DNA from: Xylocopa sonorina | Taxonomy: Eukaryota; Arthropoda; Insecta; Hymenoptera; Apidae | Reading direction: 5' to 3' | Length of the DNA stretch: 64,000 nucleotides | NCBI RefSeq assembly: GCF_050948175.1 | Contig: NW_027490516.1 | Coordinates: forward strand, 62,001 to 126,000 | Shown: piece by piece, positions 1 through 9,320 of the stretch | Numbering within the stretch: position 1 is the first letter of the stretch | How the letters are laid out: every line of letters begins with the position of its first letter | Position numbers and translations under genes: made by a program | The notes under the pieces: model-generated | What the model saw: the letters and a program-made list of their open reading frames with translations, nothing else | Told to the model about the DNA's origin: nothing | Databases searched by the model: none

Positions 1-26
1 ACAGTCGTCAATGCATGAATTTTAAT
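1..26 (+). repeat. Partial subrepeat D at the left edge
   Basis: The window opens inside the 3' part of a D subrepeat of the gcatg type, which leads into an m1 monomer at 27. The array therefore continues to the left. Confidence 0.9.
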
Positions 27-228
27 ACTAGGTTGTAATTTTTTTCTTCAAACTATCGCCTATATACGAAATTTAACTCTCGGTAGGAATTTTTTGGTCA
101 AGGTACCGTCATTGTACGAATTTTAACTCTCTGTGGGCACTTTTTTCTTCAAACTAGTTTCAATATTCAGATTTTAACTATTGGTTGAAATCTTTTTGTC
201 AAACAGTCGTCAATAAACGAATTTTTAT
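27..228 (+). repeat. Marker monomer m1 (KpnI + SpeI form)
   Basis: A full 202-bp monomer with private variants: gttgtaat in A, GGTACC (102-107) with gtcattg in B, ctctctgtgggc opening C, ACTAGT (153-158) followed by ttcaatattcag in C, and a D ending gaatttttatac. Complete m1 copies close each block out to about 50,352, so m1 is the punctuation of the higher-order structure. Confidence 0.9.
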
Positions 229-380
229 ACTAGGTTGGAATTTTTTTCTTCAAACTATCGCGTATATACGAATTTTAACTCTCGGTGGGCACTTTTTTCT
301 TCATACTACTGTCAATATTCAGATTTTAAGTATTGGTTGAAATCTTTTTGTCAAACAATCGTCAATACGGGAATTTTAAT
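229..380 (+). repeat. Reference 152-bp short monomer (type m2, A/B fusion-C-D)
   Basis: Begins as a normal A subrepeat (actaggttgg, T7, tatcgcgtatatacg) but ends like B (cgaattttaa rather than cgaaatttaa) and runs straight into C. So 50 bp, one whole subrepeat, is missing, with the exchange inside the homologous 3' part of A and B. Type m2 also has catactactg in C and an acgg(g/t)aatttt D. Short monomers of several variants occur throughout the window. Confidence 0.92.
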
Positions 381-734
381 ACTAGGTTGGAATTTTTGTC
401 TTCAAACTATCGCCTATATACGAAGTTTAACTCTCGGTAGGAATTTTTTGGTCAAGCTACCTTCAATGTACGAATTTTAACTCTCGGTGGGAACTTTTTT
501 CTTCACACTATTGTCAATATTCAAATTTTAACTACTGGTTGAAATCTTTATGTCAAACAATCGTCAATAAACGAATTTTAATACTAGGTTGGAATTTTTT
601 TCTTCAAACTATCGCCTATATACGAATTTTAACTCTCGGTGGGCACTTTTTTCTTCAAACTATTGTCAATATTCAAATTTTAATTATTGGTTGAAATCTT
701 TATGTCAAACAATCGTCAATAAACGAATTTTAAT

Positions 735-784
735 ACTAGGTTGGAATTTTTTTCTTCAAACTATCGCCTATATACGAAATTTAA
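735..784 (+). repeat. Subrepeat A (50 bp) of the reference monomer
   Basis: Starts actaggttgg, then a T7 tract, then cttcaaactatcgcctat, and ends tatacgaaatttaa. It is the only subrepeat beginning with actagg and the one with the tatata core. Variants in the window include an EcoRI form (ggaattcttttc), a gttgtaat form typical of m1, a gtcttc form and a tatcttc form. Confidence 0.93.
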
Positions 785-834
785 CTCTCGGTAGGAATTT
801 TTTGGTCAAGCTGCCGTCAATGTACGAATTTTAA
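785..834 (+). repeat. Subrepeat B (50 bp) of the reference monomer
   Basis: Starts ctctcggtagg, then aattttttggtcaag, and ends aatgtacgaattttaa. Diagnostic variants lie in the middle: gctaccgtc, gctaccttc, gctgccgtc, aactatcgtc, and the KpnI-containing ggtaccgtcatt of m1. This is the subrepeat missing, apart from its 3' end, from the 152-bp short monomers. Confidence 0.93.
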
Positions 835-885
835 CTCTCGATTGGCACTTTTTTCTTCAAACTACTGTAAATATTCAAATTTAAA
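835..885 (+). repeat. Subrepeat C (51 bp) of the reference monomer
   Basis: Starts ctctcg(gt/at)gggc-like, then acttttttcttcaaacta, then ctg followed by a aatattc palindromic core and caaattttaa. Variants: gtttcaatattcag (SpeI form in m1), catactactg, cacactattg with gggaac, and ctgtaaatattc. Confidence 0.93.
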
Positions 886-936
886 CTATTGGTTGAAATC
901 CTTTTGTCAAACAGTCGTCAATGCACGAATTTTAAT
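886..936 (+). repeat. Subrepeat D (51 bp) of the reference monomer
   Basis: Starts ctattggttgaaatc, then tttatgtcaaacaatcg, and ends tcaataaacgaattttaat. It is the A-richest subrepeat (19 A and 19 T of 51). Variants: attcgttg with gtcaagcaatc, actactggttg, aatggttg, tatttgttg, acgggaatttt, gcacg/gcatg and, in the right flank, acacgaatt. Confidence 0.93.
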
Positions 937-1138
937 ACTAGGTTGTAATTTTTTTCTTCAAACTATCGCCTATATACGAAATTTAACTCTCGGTAGGAAT
1001 TTTTTGGTCAAGGTACCGTCATTGTACGAATTTTAACTCTCTGTGGGCACTTTTTTCTTCAAACTAGTTTCAATATTCAGATTTTAACTATTGGTTGAAA
1101 TCTTTTTGTCAAACAGTCGTCAATAAACGAATTTTTAT

Positions 1139-2451
1139 ACTAGGTTGGAATTTTTTTCTTCAAACTATCGCGTATATACGAATTTTAACTCTCGGTGGGC
1201 ACTTTTTTCTTCAAACTACTGTCAATATTCAAATTTTAACTATTCGTTGAAATCTTTATGTCAAGCAATCGTCAATAAACGAATTTTAATACTAGGTTGG
1301 AATTCTTTTCTTCAAAGTATCGCCTATATACGAAATTTAACTCTCGGTAGGAATTTTTTGGTCAAGCTACCTTCAATGTACGAATTTTAACTCTCGGTGG
1401 GAACTTTTTTCTTCACACTATTGTCAATATTCAAATTTTAACTACTGGTTGAAATCTTTATGTCAAACAATCGTCAATAAACGAATTTTAATACTAGGTT
1501 GGAATTTTTTTCTTCAAACTATCGCCTATATACGAATTTTAACTCTCGGTGGGCACTTTTTTCTTCATACTACTGTCAATATTCAGATTTTAAGTATTGG
1601 TTGAAATCTTTTTGTCAAACAATCGTCAATACGGGAATTTTAATACTAGGTTGGAATTTTTGTCTTCAAACTATCGCCTATATACAAAATTTAACTCTCG
1701 GTGGGAATTTTTGGTCAAACTATCGTCAATGTACGAATTTTAACTCTCGGTGGGAACTTTTTTCTTCAAACTACTGTCAATATTCAAATTTTATCTATTG
1801 GTTGAAATCTTTATGTCAAACAATCGTCAATAAACGAATTTTAATACTAGGTTGGAATTCTTTTCTTCAAACTATCGCTTATATACGAAATTTAACTCTC
1901 GGTAGGAATTTTTTGGTCAAGCTACCGTCAATGTACGAATTTTAACTCTCGGTGGGCACTTTTTCCTTCAAACTACTGTCAATATTCAAATTTTAACTAA
2001 TGGTTGAAATCTTTATGTCAAACAATCGTCAATAAACGAATTTTAATACTAGGTTGGAGTTTTTTTCTTCAAACTATCGCCTATATACGAAATTTAACTC
2101 TCGGTAGGAATTTTTTGGTCAAGCTACCTTCAATGTACGAATTTTAACTCTCGGTGGGCACTTTTTTCTTCAAACTACTGTAAATATTCAAATTTAAACT
2201 ATTGGTTGAAATCCTTTTGTCAAACAGTCGTCAATGCATGAATTTTAATACTAGGTTGTAATTTTTTTCTTCAAACTATCGCCTATATACGAAATTTAAC
2301 TCTCGGTAGGAATTTTTTGGTCAAGGTACCGTCATTGTACGAATTTTAACTCTCTGTGGGCACTTTTTTCTTCAAACTAGTTTCAATATTCAGATTTTAA
2401 CTATTGGTTGAAATCTTTTTGTCAAACAGTCGTCAATAAACGAATTTTTAT
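1139..2451 (+). repeat. Block of 1,313 bp ending in m1
   Basis: Starts with short monomer m7 (cgcgta in A, attcgttg and gtcaagcaatc in D), then an EcoRI-bearing monomer (GAATTC at 1300-1305), a second short monomer at 1493, the 201-bp monomer at 1645, a second EcoRI form with cgcttata, a ggagttttttt form and m1. Two short monomers and five long ones, one missing a base. Confidence 0.87.
1645..1845 (+). repeat. 201-bp monomer with a single T deletion in subrepeat B
   Basis: Subrepeat B here reads gggaatttttggtcaaac with five T instead of six, shortening the unit to 201 bp. The same shortened monomer recurs near 3868, 5635, 6948, 10585 and 51869, so these share descent. The lost base joins two frames and yields a 148-codon stop-free stretch in each copy. 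Confidence 0.88.
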
Positions 2452-4404
2452 ACTAGGTTGGAATTTTTTTCTTCAAACTATCGCGTATATACGAATTTTA
2501 ACTCTCGGTGGGCACTTTTTTCTTCATACTACTGTCAATATTCAGATTTTAAGTATTGGTTGAAATCTTTTTGTCAAACAATCGTCAATACGGGAATTTT
2601 AATACTAGGTTGGAATTTTTGTCTTCAAACTATCGCCTATATACGAAGTTTAACTCTCGGTAGGAATTTTTTGGTCAAGCTACCTTCAATGTACGAATTT
2701 TAACTCTCGGTGGGAACTTTTTTCTTCACACTATTGTCAATATTCAAATTTTAACTACTGGTTGAAATCTTTATGTCAAACAATCGTCAATAAACGAATT
2801 TTAATACTAGGTTGGAATTTTTTTCTTCAAACTATCGCCTATATACGAATTTTAACTCTCGGTGGGCACTTTTTTCTTCAAACTATTGTCAATATTCAAA
2901 TTTTAATTATTGGTTGAAATCTTTATGTCAAACAATCGTCAATAAACGAATTTTAATACTAGGTTGGAATTTTTTTCTTCAAACTATCGCCTATATACGA
3001 AATTTAACTCTCGGTAGGAATTTTTTGGTCAAGCTGCCGTCAATGTACGAATTTTAACTCTCGATTGGCACTTTTTTCTTCAAACTACTGTAAATATTCA
3101 AATTTAAACTATTGGTTGAAATCCTTTTGTCAAACAGTCGTCAATGCACGAATTTTAATACTAGGTTGTAATTTTTTTCTTCAAACTATCGCCTATATAC
3201 GAAATTTAACTCTCGGTAGGAATTTTTTGGTCAAGGTACCGTCATTGTACGAATTTTAACTCTCTGTGGGCACTTTTTTCTTCAAACTAGTTTCAATATT
3301 CAGATTTTAACTATTGGTTGAAATCTTTTTGTCAAACAGTCGTCAATAAACGAATTTTTATACTAGGTTGGAATTTTTTTCTTCAAACTATCGCGTATAT
3401 ACGAATTTTAACTCTCGGTGGGCACTTTTTTCTTCAAACTACTGTCAATATTCAAATTTTAACTATTCGTTGAAATCTTTATGTCAAGCAATCGTCAATA
3501 AACGAATTTTAATACTAGGTTGGAATTCTTTTCTTCAAAGTATCGCCTATATACGAAATTTAACTCTCGGTAGGAATTTTTTGGTCAAGCTACCTTCAAT
3601 GTACGAATTTTAACTCTCGGTGGGAACTTTTTTCTTCACACTATTGTCAATATTCAAATTTTAACTACTGGTTGAAATCTTTATGTCAAACAATCGTCAA
3701 TAAACGAATTTTAATACTAGGTTGGAATTTTTTTCTTCAAACTATCGCCTATATACGAATTTTAACTCTCGGTGGGCACTTTTTTCTTCATACTACTGTC
3801 AATATTCAGATTTTAAGTATTGGTTGAAATCTTTTTGTCAAACAATCGTCAATACGGGAATTTTAATACTAGGTTGGAATTTTTGTCTTCAAACTATCGC
3901 CTATATACAAAATTTAACTCTCGGTGGGAATTTTTGGTCAAACTATCGTCAATGTACGAATTTTAACTCTCGGTGGGAACTTTTTTCTTCAAACTACTGT
4001 CAATATTCAAATTTTATCTATTGGTTGAAATCTTTATGTCAAACAATCGTCAATAAACGAATTTTAATACTAGGTTGGAATTCTTTTCTTCAAACTATCG
4101 CTTATATACGAAATTTAACTCTCGGTAGGAATTTTTTGGTCAAGCTACCGTCAATGTACGAATTTTAACTCTCGGTGGGCACTTTTTCCTTCAAACTACT
4201 GTCAATATTCAAATTTTAACTAATGGTTGAAATCTTTATGTCAAACAATCGTCAATAAACGAATTTTAATACTAGGTTGGAGTTTTTTTCTTCAAACTAT
4301 CGCCTATATACGAAATTTAACTCTCGGTAGGAATTTTTTGGTCAAGCTACCTTCAATGTACGAATTTTAACTCTCGGTGGGCACTTTTTTCTTCAAACTA
4401 CTGT
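2250..4404 (+). repeat. Higher-order repeat, 2,223 bp, copy 2 (3' end replaced)
   Basis: Matches copy 1 at an offset of exactly 2,223 bp through 4404. At 4405 it reads ctgtcaat where copy 1 (2182) reads ctgtaaat, and from there it continues as the attcgttg / EcoRI monomer type seen near 1201-1390. The break lies in subrepeat C and marks an exchange between different monomers. Confidence 0.88.
2452..3361 (+). repeat. Alpha block, 910 bp, second copy
   Basis: Copy of 229-1138 at offset 2,223, within the second 2,223-bp higher-order repeat. Same m2-m3-m4-m5-m1 order, with acgggaatt in m2 and gcacg in m5. Confidence 0.9.
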
Positions 4405-6441
4405 CAATATTCAAATTTTAACTATTCGTTGAAATCTTTATGTCAAGCAATCGTCAATAAACGAATTTTAATACTAGGTTGGAATTCTTTTCTTCAAAGT
4501 ATCGCCTATATACGAAATTTAACTCTCGGTAGGAATTTTTTGGTCAAGATACCTTCAATGTACGAATTTTAACTCTCGGTGGGAACTTTTTTCTTCACAC
4601 TATTGTCAATATTCAAATTTTAACTACTGGTTGAAATCTTTATGTCAAACAATCGTCAATAAACGAATTTTAATACTAGGTTGGAGTTTTTTTCTTCAAA
4701 CTATCGCCTATATACGAAATTTAACTCTCGGTAGGAATTTTTTGGTCAAGCTACCTTCAATGTACGAATTTTAACTCTCGGTGGGCACTTTTTTCTTCAA
4801 ACTATTGTCAATATTCAAATTTTAATTATTGGTTGAAATCTTTATGTCAAACAATCGTCAATAAACGAATTTTAATACTAGGTTGGAATTTTTTTCTTCA
4901 AACTATCGCCTATATACGAAATTTAACTCTCGGTAGGAATTTTTTGGTCAAGCTGCCGTCAATGTACGAATTTTAACTCTCGATTGGCACTTTTTTCTTC
5001 AAACTACTGTAAATATTCAAATTTAAACTATTGGTTGAAATCCTTTTGTCAAACAGTCGTCAATGCACGAATTTTAATACTAGGTTGTAATTTTTTTCTT
5101 CAAACTATCGCCTATATACGAAATTTAACTCTCGGTAGGAATTTTTTGGTCAAGCTGCCGTCAATGTACGAATTTTAACTCTCGATTGGCACTTTTTTCT
5201 TCAAACTACTGTAAATATTCAAATTTAAACTATTGGTTGAAATCCTTTTGTCAAACAGTCGTCAATGCACGAATTTTAATACTAGGTTGTAATTTTTTTC
5301 TTCAAACTATCGCCTATATACGAAATTTAACTCTCGGTAGGAATTTTTTGGTCAAGGTACCTTCAATGTACGAATTTTAACTCTCGGTGGGAACTTTTTT
5401 CTTCACACTATTGTCAATATTCAAATTTTAACTACTGGTTGAAATCTTTATGTCAAACAATCGTCAATAAACGAATTTTAATACTAGGTTGGAATTTTTT
5501 TCTTCAAACTATCGCCTATATACGAATTTTAACTCTCGGTGGGCACTTTTTTCTTCATACTACTGTCAATATTCAGATTTTAAGTATTGGTTGAAATCTT
5601 TTTGTCAAACAATCGTCAATACGGGAATTTTAATACTATGTTGGAATTTTTGTCTTCAAACTATCGCCTATATACAAAATTTAACTCTCGGTGGGAATTT
5701 TTGGTCAAACTATCGTCAATGTACGAATTTTAACTCTCGGTGGGAACTTTTTTCTTCAAACTACTGTCAATATTCAAATTTTATCTATTGGTTGAAATCT
5801 TTATGTCAAACAATCGTCAATAAACGAATTTTAATACTAGGTTGGAATTCTTTTCTTCAAACTATCGCTTATATACGAAATTTAACTCTCGGTACGAATT
5901 TTTTGGTCAAGCTACCGTCAATGTACGAATTTTAACTCTCGGTGGGCACTTTTTCCTTCAAACTACTGTCAATATTCAAATTTTAACTAATGGTTGAAAT
6001 CTTTATGTCAAACAATCGTCAATAAACGAATTTTAATACTAGGTTGGAGTTTTTTTCTTCAAACTATCGCCTATATACGAAATTTAACTCTCGGTAGGAA
6101 TTTTTTGGTCAAGCTACCTTCAATGTACGAATTTTAACTCTCGGTGGGCACTTTTTTCTTCAAACTACTGTAAATATTCAAATTTAAACTATTGGTTGAA
6201 ATCCTTTTGTCAAACAGTCGTCAATGCATGAATTTTAATACTAGGTTGTAATTTTTTTCTTCAAACTATCGCCTATATACGAAATTTAACTCTCGGTAGG
6301 AATTTTTTGGTCAAGGTACCGTCATTGTACGAATTTTAACTCTCTGTGGGCACTTTTTTCTTCAAACTAGTTTCAATATTCAGATTTTAACTATTGGTTG
6401 AAATCTTTTTGTCAAACAGTCGTCAATAAACGAATTTTTAT
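3362..6441 (+). repeat. Block of 3,080 bp ending in m1
   Basis: Three short monomers (3362, 3716, 5483), eleven of 202 bp and two of 201 bp sum to 3,080. It contains two m5-type monomers in a row (near 4877 and 5079) and a hybrid B subrepeat near 5356. Positions 3150-5153 recur at 6230-8233 with two visible substitutions (aactctcgg to agctctcgg near 7601; actagg to attagg near 8160). Confidence 0.85.
5356..5361. repeat. Hybrid KpnI-form subrepeat B (m1 5' half, other 3' half)
   Basis: GGTACC here is followed by ttcaatg, not by the gtcattg found in every normal m1. Subrepeat B thus starts as m1 and ends as the ctaccttc type. The identical hybrid is found at 51590-51595, 46,234 bp away. Confidence 0.85.
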
Positions 6442-8360
6442 ACTAGGTTGGAATTTTTTTCTTCAAACTATCGCGTATATACGAATTTTAACTCTCGGTG
6501 GGCACTTTTTTCTTCAAACTACTGTCAATATTCAAATTTTAACTATTCGTTGAAATCTTTATGTCAAGCAATCGTCAATAAACGAATTTTAATACTAGGT
6601 TGGAATTCTTTTCTTCAAAGTATCGCCTATATACGAAATTTAACTCTCGGTAGGAATTTTTTGGTCAAGCTACCTTCAATGTACGAATTTTAACTCTCGG
6701 TGGGAACTTTTTTCTTCACACTATTGTCAATATTCAAATTTTAACTACTGGTTGAAATCTTTATGTCAAACAATCGTCAATAAACGAATTTTAATACTAG
6801 GTTGGAATTTTTTTCTTCAAACTATCGCCTATATACGAATTTTAACTCTCGGTGGGCACTTTTTTCTTCATACTACTGTCAATATTCAGATTTTAAGTAT
6901 TGGTTGAAATCTTTTTGTCAAACAATCGTCAATACGGGAATTTTAATACTAGGTTGGAATTTTTGTCTTCAAACTATCGCCTATATACAAAATTTAACTC
7001 TCGGTGGGAATTTTTGGTCAAACTATCGTCAATGTACGAATTTTAACTCTCGGTGGGAACTTTTTTCTTCAAACTACTGTCAATATTCAAATTTTATCTA
7101 TTGGTTGAAATCTTTATGTCAAACAATCGTCAATAAACGAATTTTAATACTAGGTTGGAATTCTTTTCTTCAAACTATCGCTTATATACGAAATTTAACT
7201 CTCGGTAGGAATTTTTTGGTCAAGCTACCGTCAATGTACGAATTTTAACTCTCGGTGGGCACTTTTTCCTTCAAACTACTGTCAATATTCAAATTTTAAC
7301 TAATGGTTGAAATCTTTATGTCAAACAATCGTCAATAAACGAATTTTAATACTAGGTTGGAGTTTTTTTCTTCAAACTATCGCCTATATACGAAATTTAA
7401 CTCTCGGTAGGAATTTTTTGGTCAAGCTACCTTCAATGTACGAATTTTAACTCTCGGTGGGCACTTTTTTCTTCAAACTACTGTCAATATTCAAATTTTA
7501 ACTATTCGTTGAAATCTTTATGTCAAGCAATCGTCAATAAACGAATTTTAATACTAGGTTGGAATTCTTTTCTTCAAAGTATCGCCTATATACGAAATTT
7601 AGCTCTCGGTAGGAATTTTTTGGTCAAGATACCTTCAATGTACGAATTTTAACTCTCGGTGGGAACTTTTTTCTTCACACTATTGTCAATATTCAAATTT
7701 TAACTACTGGTTGAAATCTTTATGTCAAACAATCGTCAATAAACGAATTTTAATACTAGGTTGGAGTTTTTTTCTTCAAACTATCGCCTATATACGAAAT
7801 TTAACTCTCGGTAGGAATTTTTTGGTCAAGCTACCTTCAATGTACGAATTTTAACTCTCGGTGGGCACTTTTTTCTTCAAACTATTGTCAATATTCAAAT
7901 TTTAATTATTGGTTGAAATCTTTATGTCAAACAATCGTCAATAAACGAATTTTAATACTAGGTTGGAATTTTTTTCTTCAAACTATCGCCTATATACGAA
8001 ATTTAACTCTCGGTAGGAATTTTTTGGTCAAGCTGCCGTCAATGTACGAATTTTAACTCTCGATTGGCACTTTTTTCTTCAAACTACTGTAAATATTCAA
8101 ATTTAAACTATTGGTTGAAATCCTTTTGTCAAACAGTCGTCAATGCACGAATTTTAATATTAGGTTGTAATTTTTTTCTTCAAACTATCGCCTATATACG
8201 AAATTTAACTCTCGGTAGGAATTTTTTGGTCAAGGTACCGTCATTGTACGAATTTTAACTCTCTGTGGGCACTTTTTTCTTCAAACTAGTTTCAATATTC
8301 AGATTTTAACTATTGGTTGAAATCTTTTTGTCAAACAGTCGTCAATAAATGAATTTTTAT
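6442..8360 (+). repeat. Block of 1,919 bp ending in m1
   Basis: Two short (6442, 6796) and eight long monomers, one of them 201 bp. Begins with m7 and duplicates the first part of the 3,362-6,441 block. Its final m1 D carries aaatgaattttt in place of aaacgaattttt (a CpG to TpG change at about 8349), a variant shared with the m1 copies ending at 11997 and 16088. Confidence 0.86.
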
Positions 8361-9320
8361 ACTAGGTTGGAATTTTTTTCTTCAAACTATCGCGTATATA
8401 CGAATTTTAACTCTCGGTGGGCACTTTTTTCTTCATACTACTGTCAATATTCAGATTTTAAGTATTGGTTGAAATCTTTTTGTCAAACAATCGTCAATAC
8501 GGGAATTTTAATACTAGGTTGGAATTTTTGTCTTCAAACTATCGCCTATATACGAAATTTAACTCTCGGTGGGAATTTTTTGGTCAAACTATCGTCAATG
8601 TACGAATTTTAACTCTCGGTGGGCACTTTTTTCTTCAAACTACTGTCAATATTCAAATTTTAACTATTCGTTGAAATCTTTATGTCAAGCAATCGTCAAT
8701 AAACGAATTTTAATACTAGGTTGGAATTCTTTTCTTCAAAGTATCGCCTATATACGAAATTTAACTCGCGGTAGGAATTTTTTGGTCAAGCTACCTTCAA
8801 TGTACGAATTTTAACTCTAGGTGGGCACTTTTTTCTTCAAACTACTGTCAATATTCAAATTTTAACTATTGGTTGAAATCTTTATGTCAAACAATCGTCA
8901 ATAAACGAATTTTAATACTAGGTTGGAATTTTTTTCTTCAAACTATCGCCTATATACGAAATTTAACTCTCGGTAGGAATTTTTTGGTCAAGCTACCTTC
9001 AATGTACGAATTTTAACTCTCGGTGGGCACTTTTTTCTTCAAACTACTGTAAATATTCAAATTTAAACTATTGGTTGAAATCCTTTTGTCAAACAGTCGT
9101 CAATGCACGAATTTTAATACTAGGTTGTAATTTTTTTCTTCAAACTATCGCCTATATACGAAATTTAACTCTCGGTAGGAATTTTTTGGTCAAGGTACCG
9201 TCATTGTACGAATTTTAACTCTCTGTGGGCACTTTTTTCTTCAAACTAGTTTCAATATTCAGATTTTAACTATTGGTTGAAATCTTTTTGTCAAACAGTC
9301 GTCAATAAACGAATTTTTAT
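8361..9320 (+). repeat. Block of 960 bp ending in m1
   Basis: One short m2-type monomer and four long ones. The second monomer combines a gtcttc A with the aactatcgtc B and an attcgttg D, so it is a hybrid of m2-derived and m7-derived lineages. A ctcgcgg variant marks the third monomer. Confidence 0.85.

Larger units (their letters stand above)
735..936 (+). repeat. Reference 202-bp full monomer (type m5: A-B-C-D)
   Basis: A complete monomer in standard phase, used as reference. It has four subrepeats of 50, 50, 51 and 51 bp. Type m5 is recognised by gctgccgtc in B, ctctcgattggcac at the start of C, ctgtaaatattc with a shortened T run in C, and a D ending in gcacg or gcatg. Type m5 recurs at the same place in each alpha block and at the end of each beta block. 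Hand-counted composition of the 202-bp consensus is 61 A, 78 T, 35 C and 28 G. Confidence 0.95.
229..1138 (+). repeat. Alpha block, 910 bp (m2-m3-m4-m5-m1)
   Basis: Monomers of 152, 202, 152, 202 and 202 bp. m3 carries cgaagttt in A, gctaccttc in B, and gggaac with cacactattg in C. m4 is a short monomer with attattgg in D. This is the first of the alpha blocks; the m2 D here reads acgggaatt, while the core copies read acggtaatt. Confidence 0.9.
27..2249 (+). repeat. Higher-order repeat, 2,223 bp, copy 1
   Basis: Twelve monomers with A starts at 27, 229, 381, 583, 735, 937, 1139, 1291, 1493, 1645, 1846 and 2048: seven of 202 bp, four of 152 bp and one of 201 bp. The unit includes two m1 markers (27 and 937). 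The sequence from 1 to 2181 reappears at 2224-4404 with no difference in the lines compared by eye. Confidence 0.92.

Noticed and set aside
13..62. Rho-independent terminators or TATA promoters (T7 runs, tatata core)
   Set aside because: Both occur once in nearly every monomer. The T runs have no GC-rich stem before them, and the tatata is part of subrepeat A without any associated gene.
235..480. Recurrent 81-codon + strand frames (here and at dozens of other positions) as a small protein family
   Set aside because: They begin at TTG-type codons, lie entirely inside the satellite, overlap each other in different frames, and stop wherever the 202-bp unit shifts the frame. Similarity between copies is just repeat identity. 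No ribosome binding site, promoter or conserved domain is seen.
1246..1262. CENP-B box in the attcgttgaaatcttta part of D
   Set aside because: TTCG, four bases and A fit the 5' half of the core (nTTCGnnnnAnnCGGGn), but the required CGGG is CTTT here. The other near match, aatcgtcaatacggg (m2-type D), has the CGGG half but the wrong spacing and no TTCG. Neither meets the core.
1499..1945. 148-codon frames (1499, 3722, 5489, 6802, 10439, 51723) as real genes
   Set aside because: Each exists only because one T is missing in a T run of the 201-bp monomer, fusing two repeat frames. All copies come from one duplicated monomer string.
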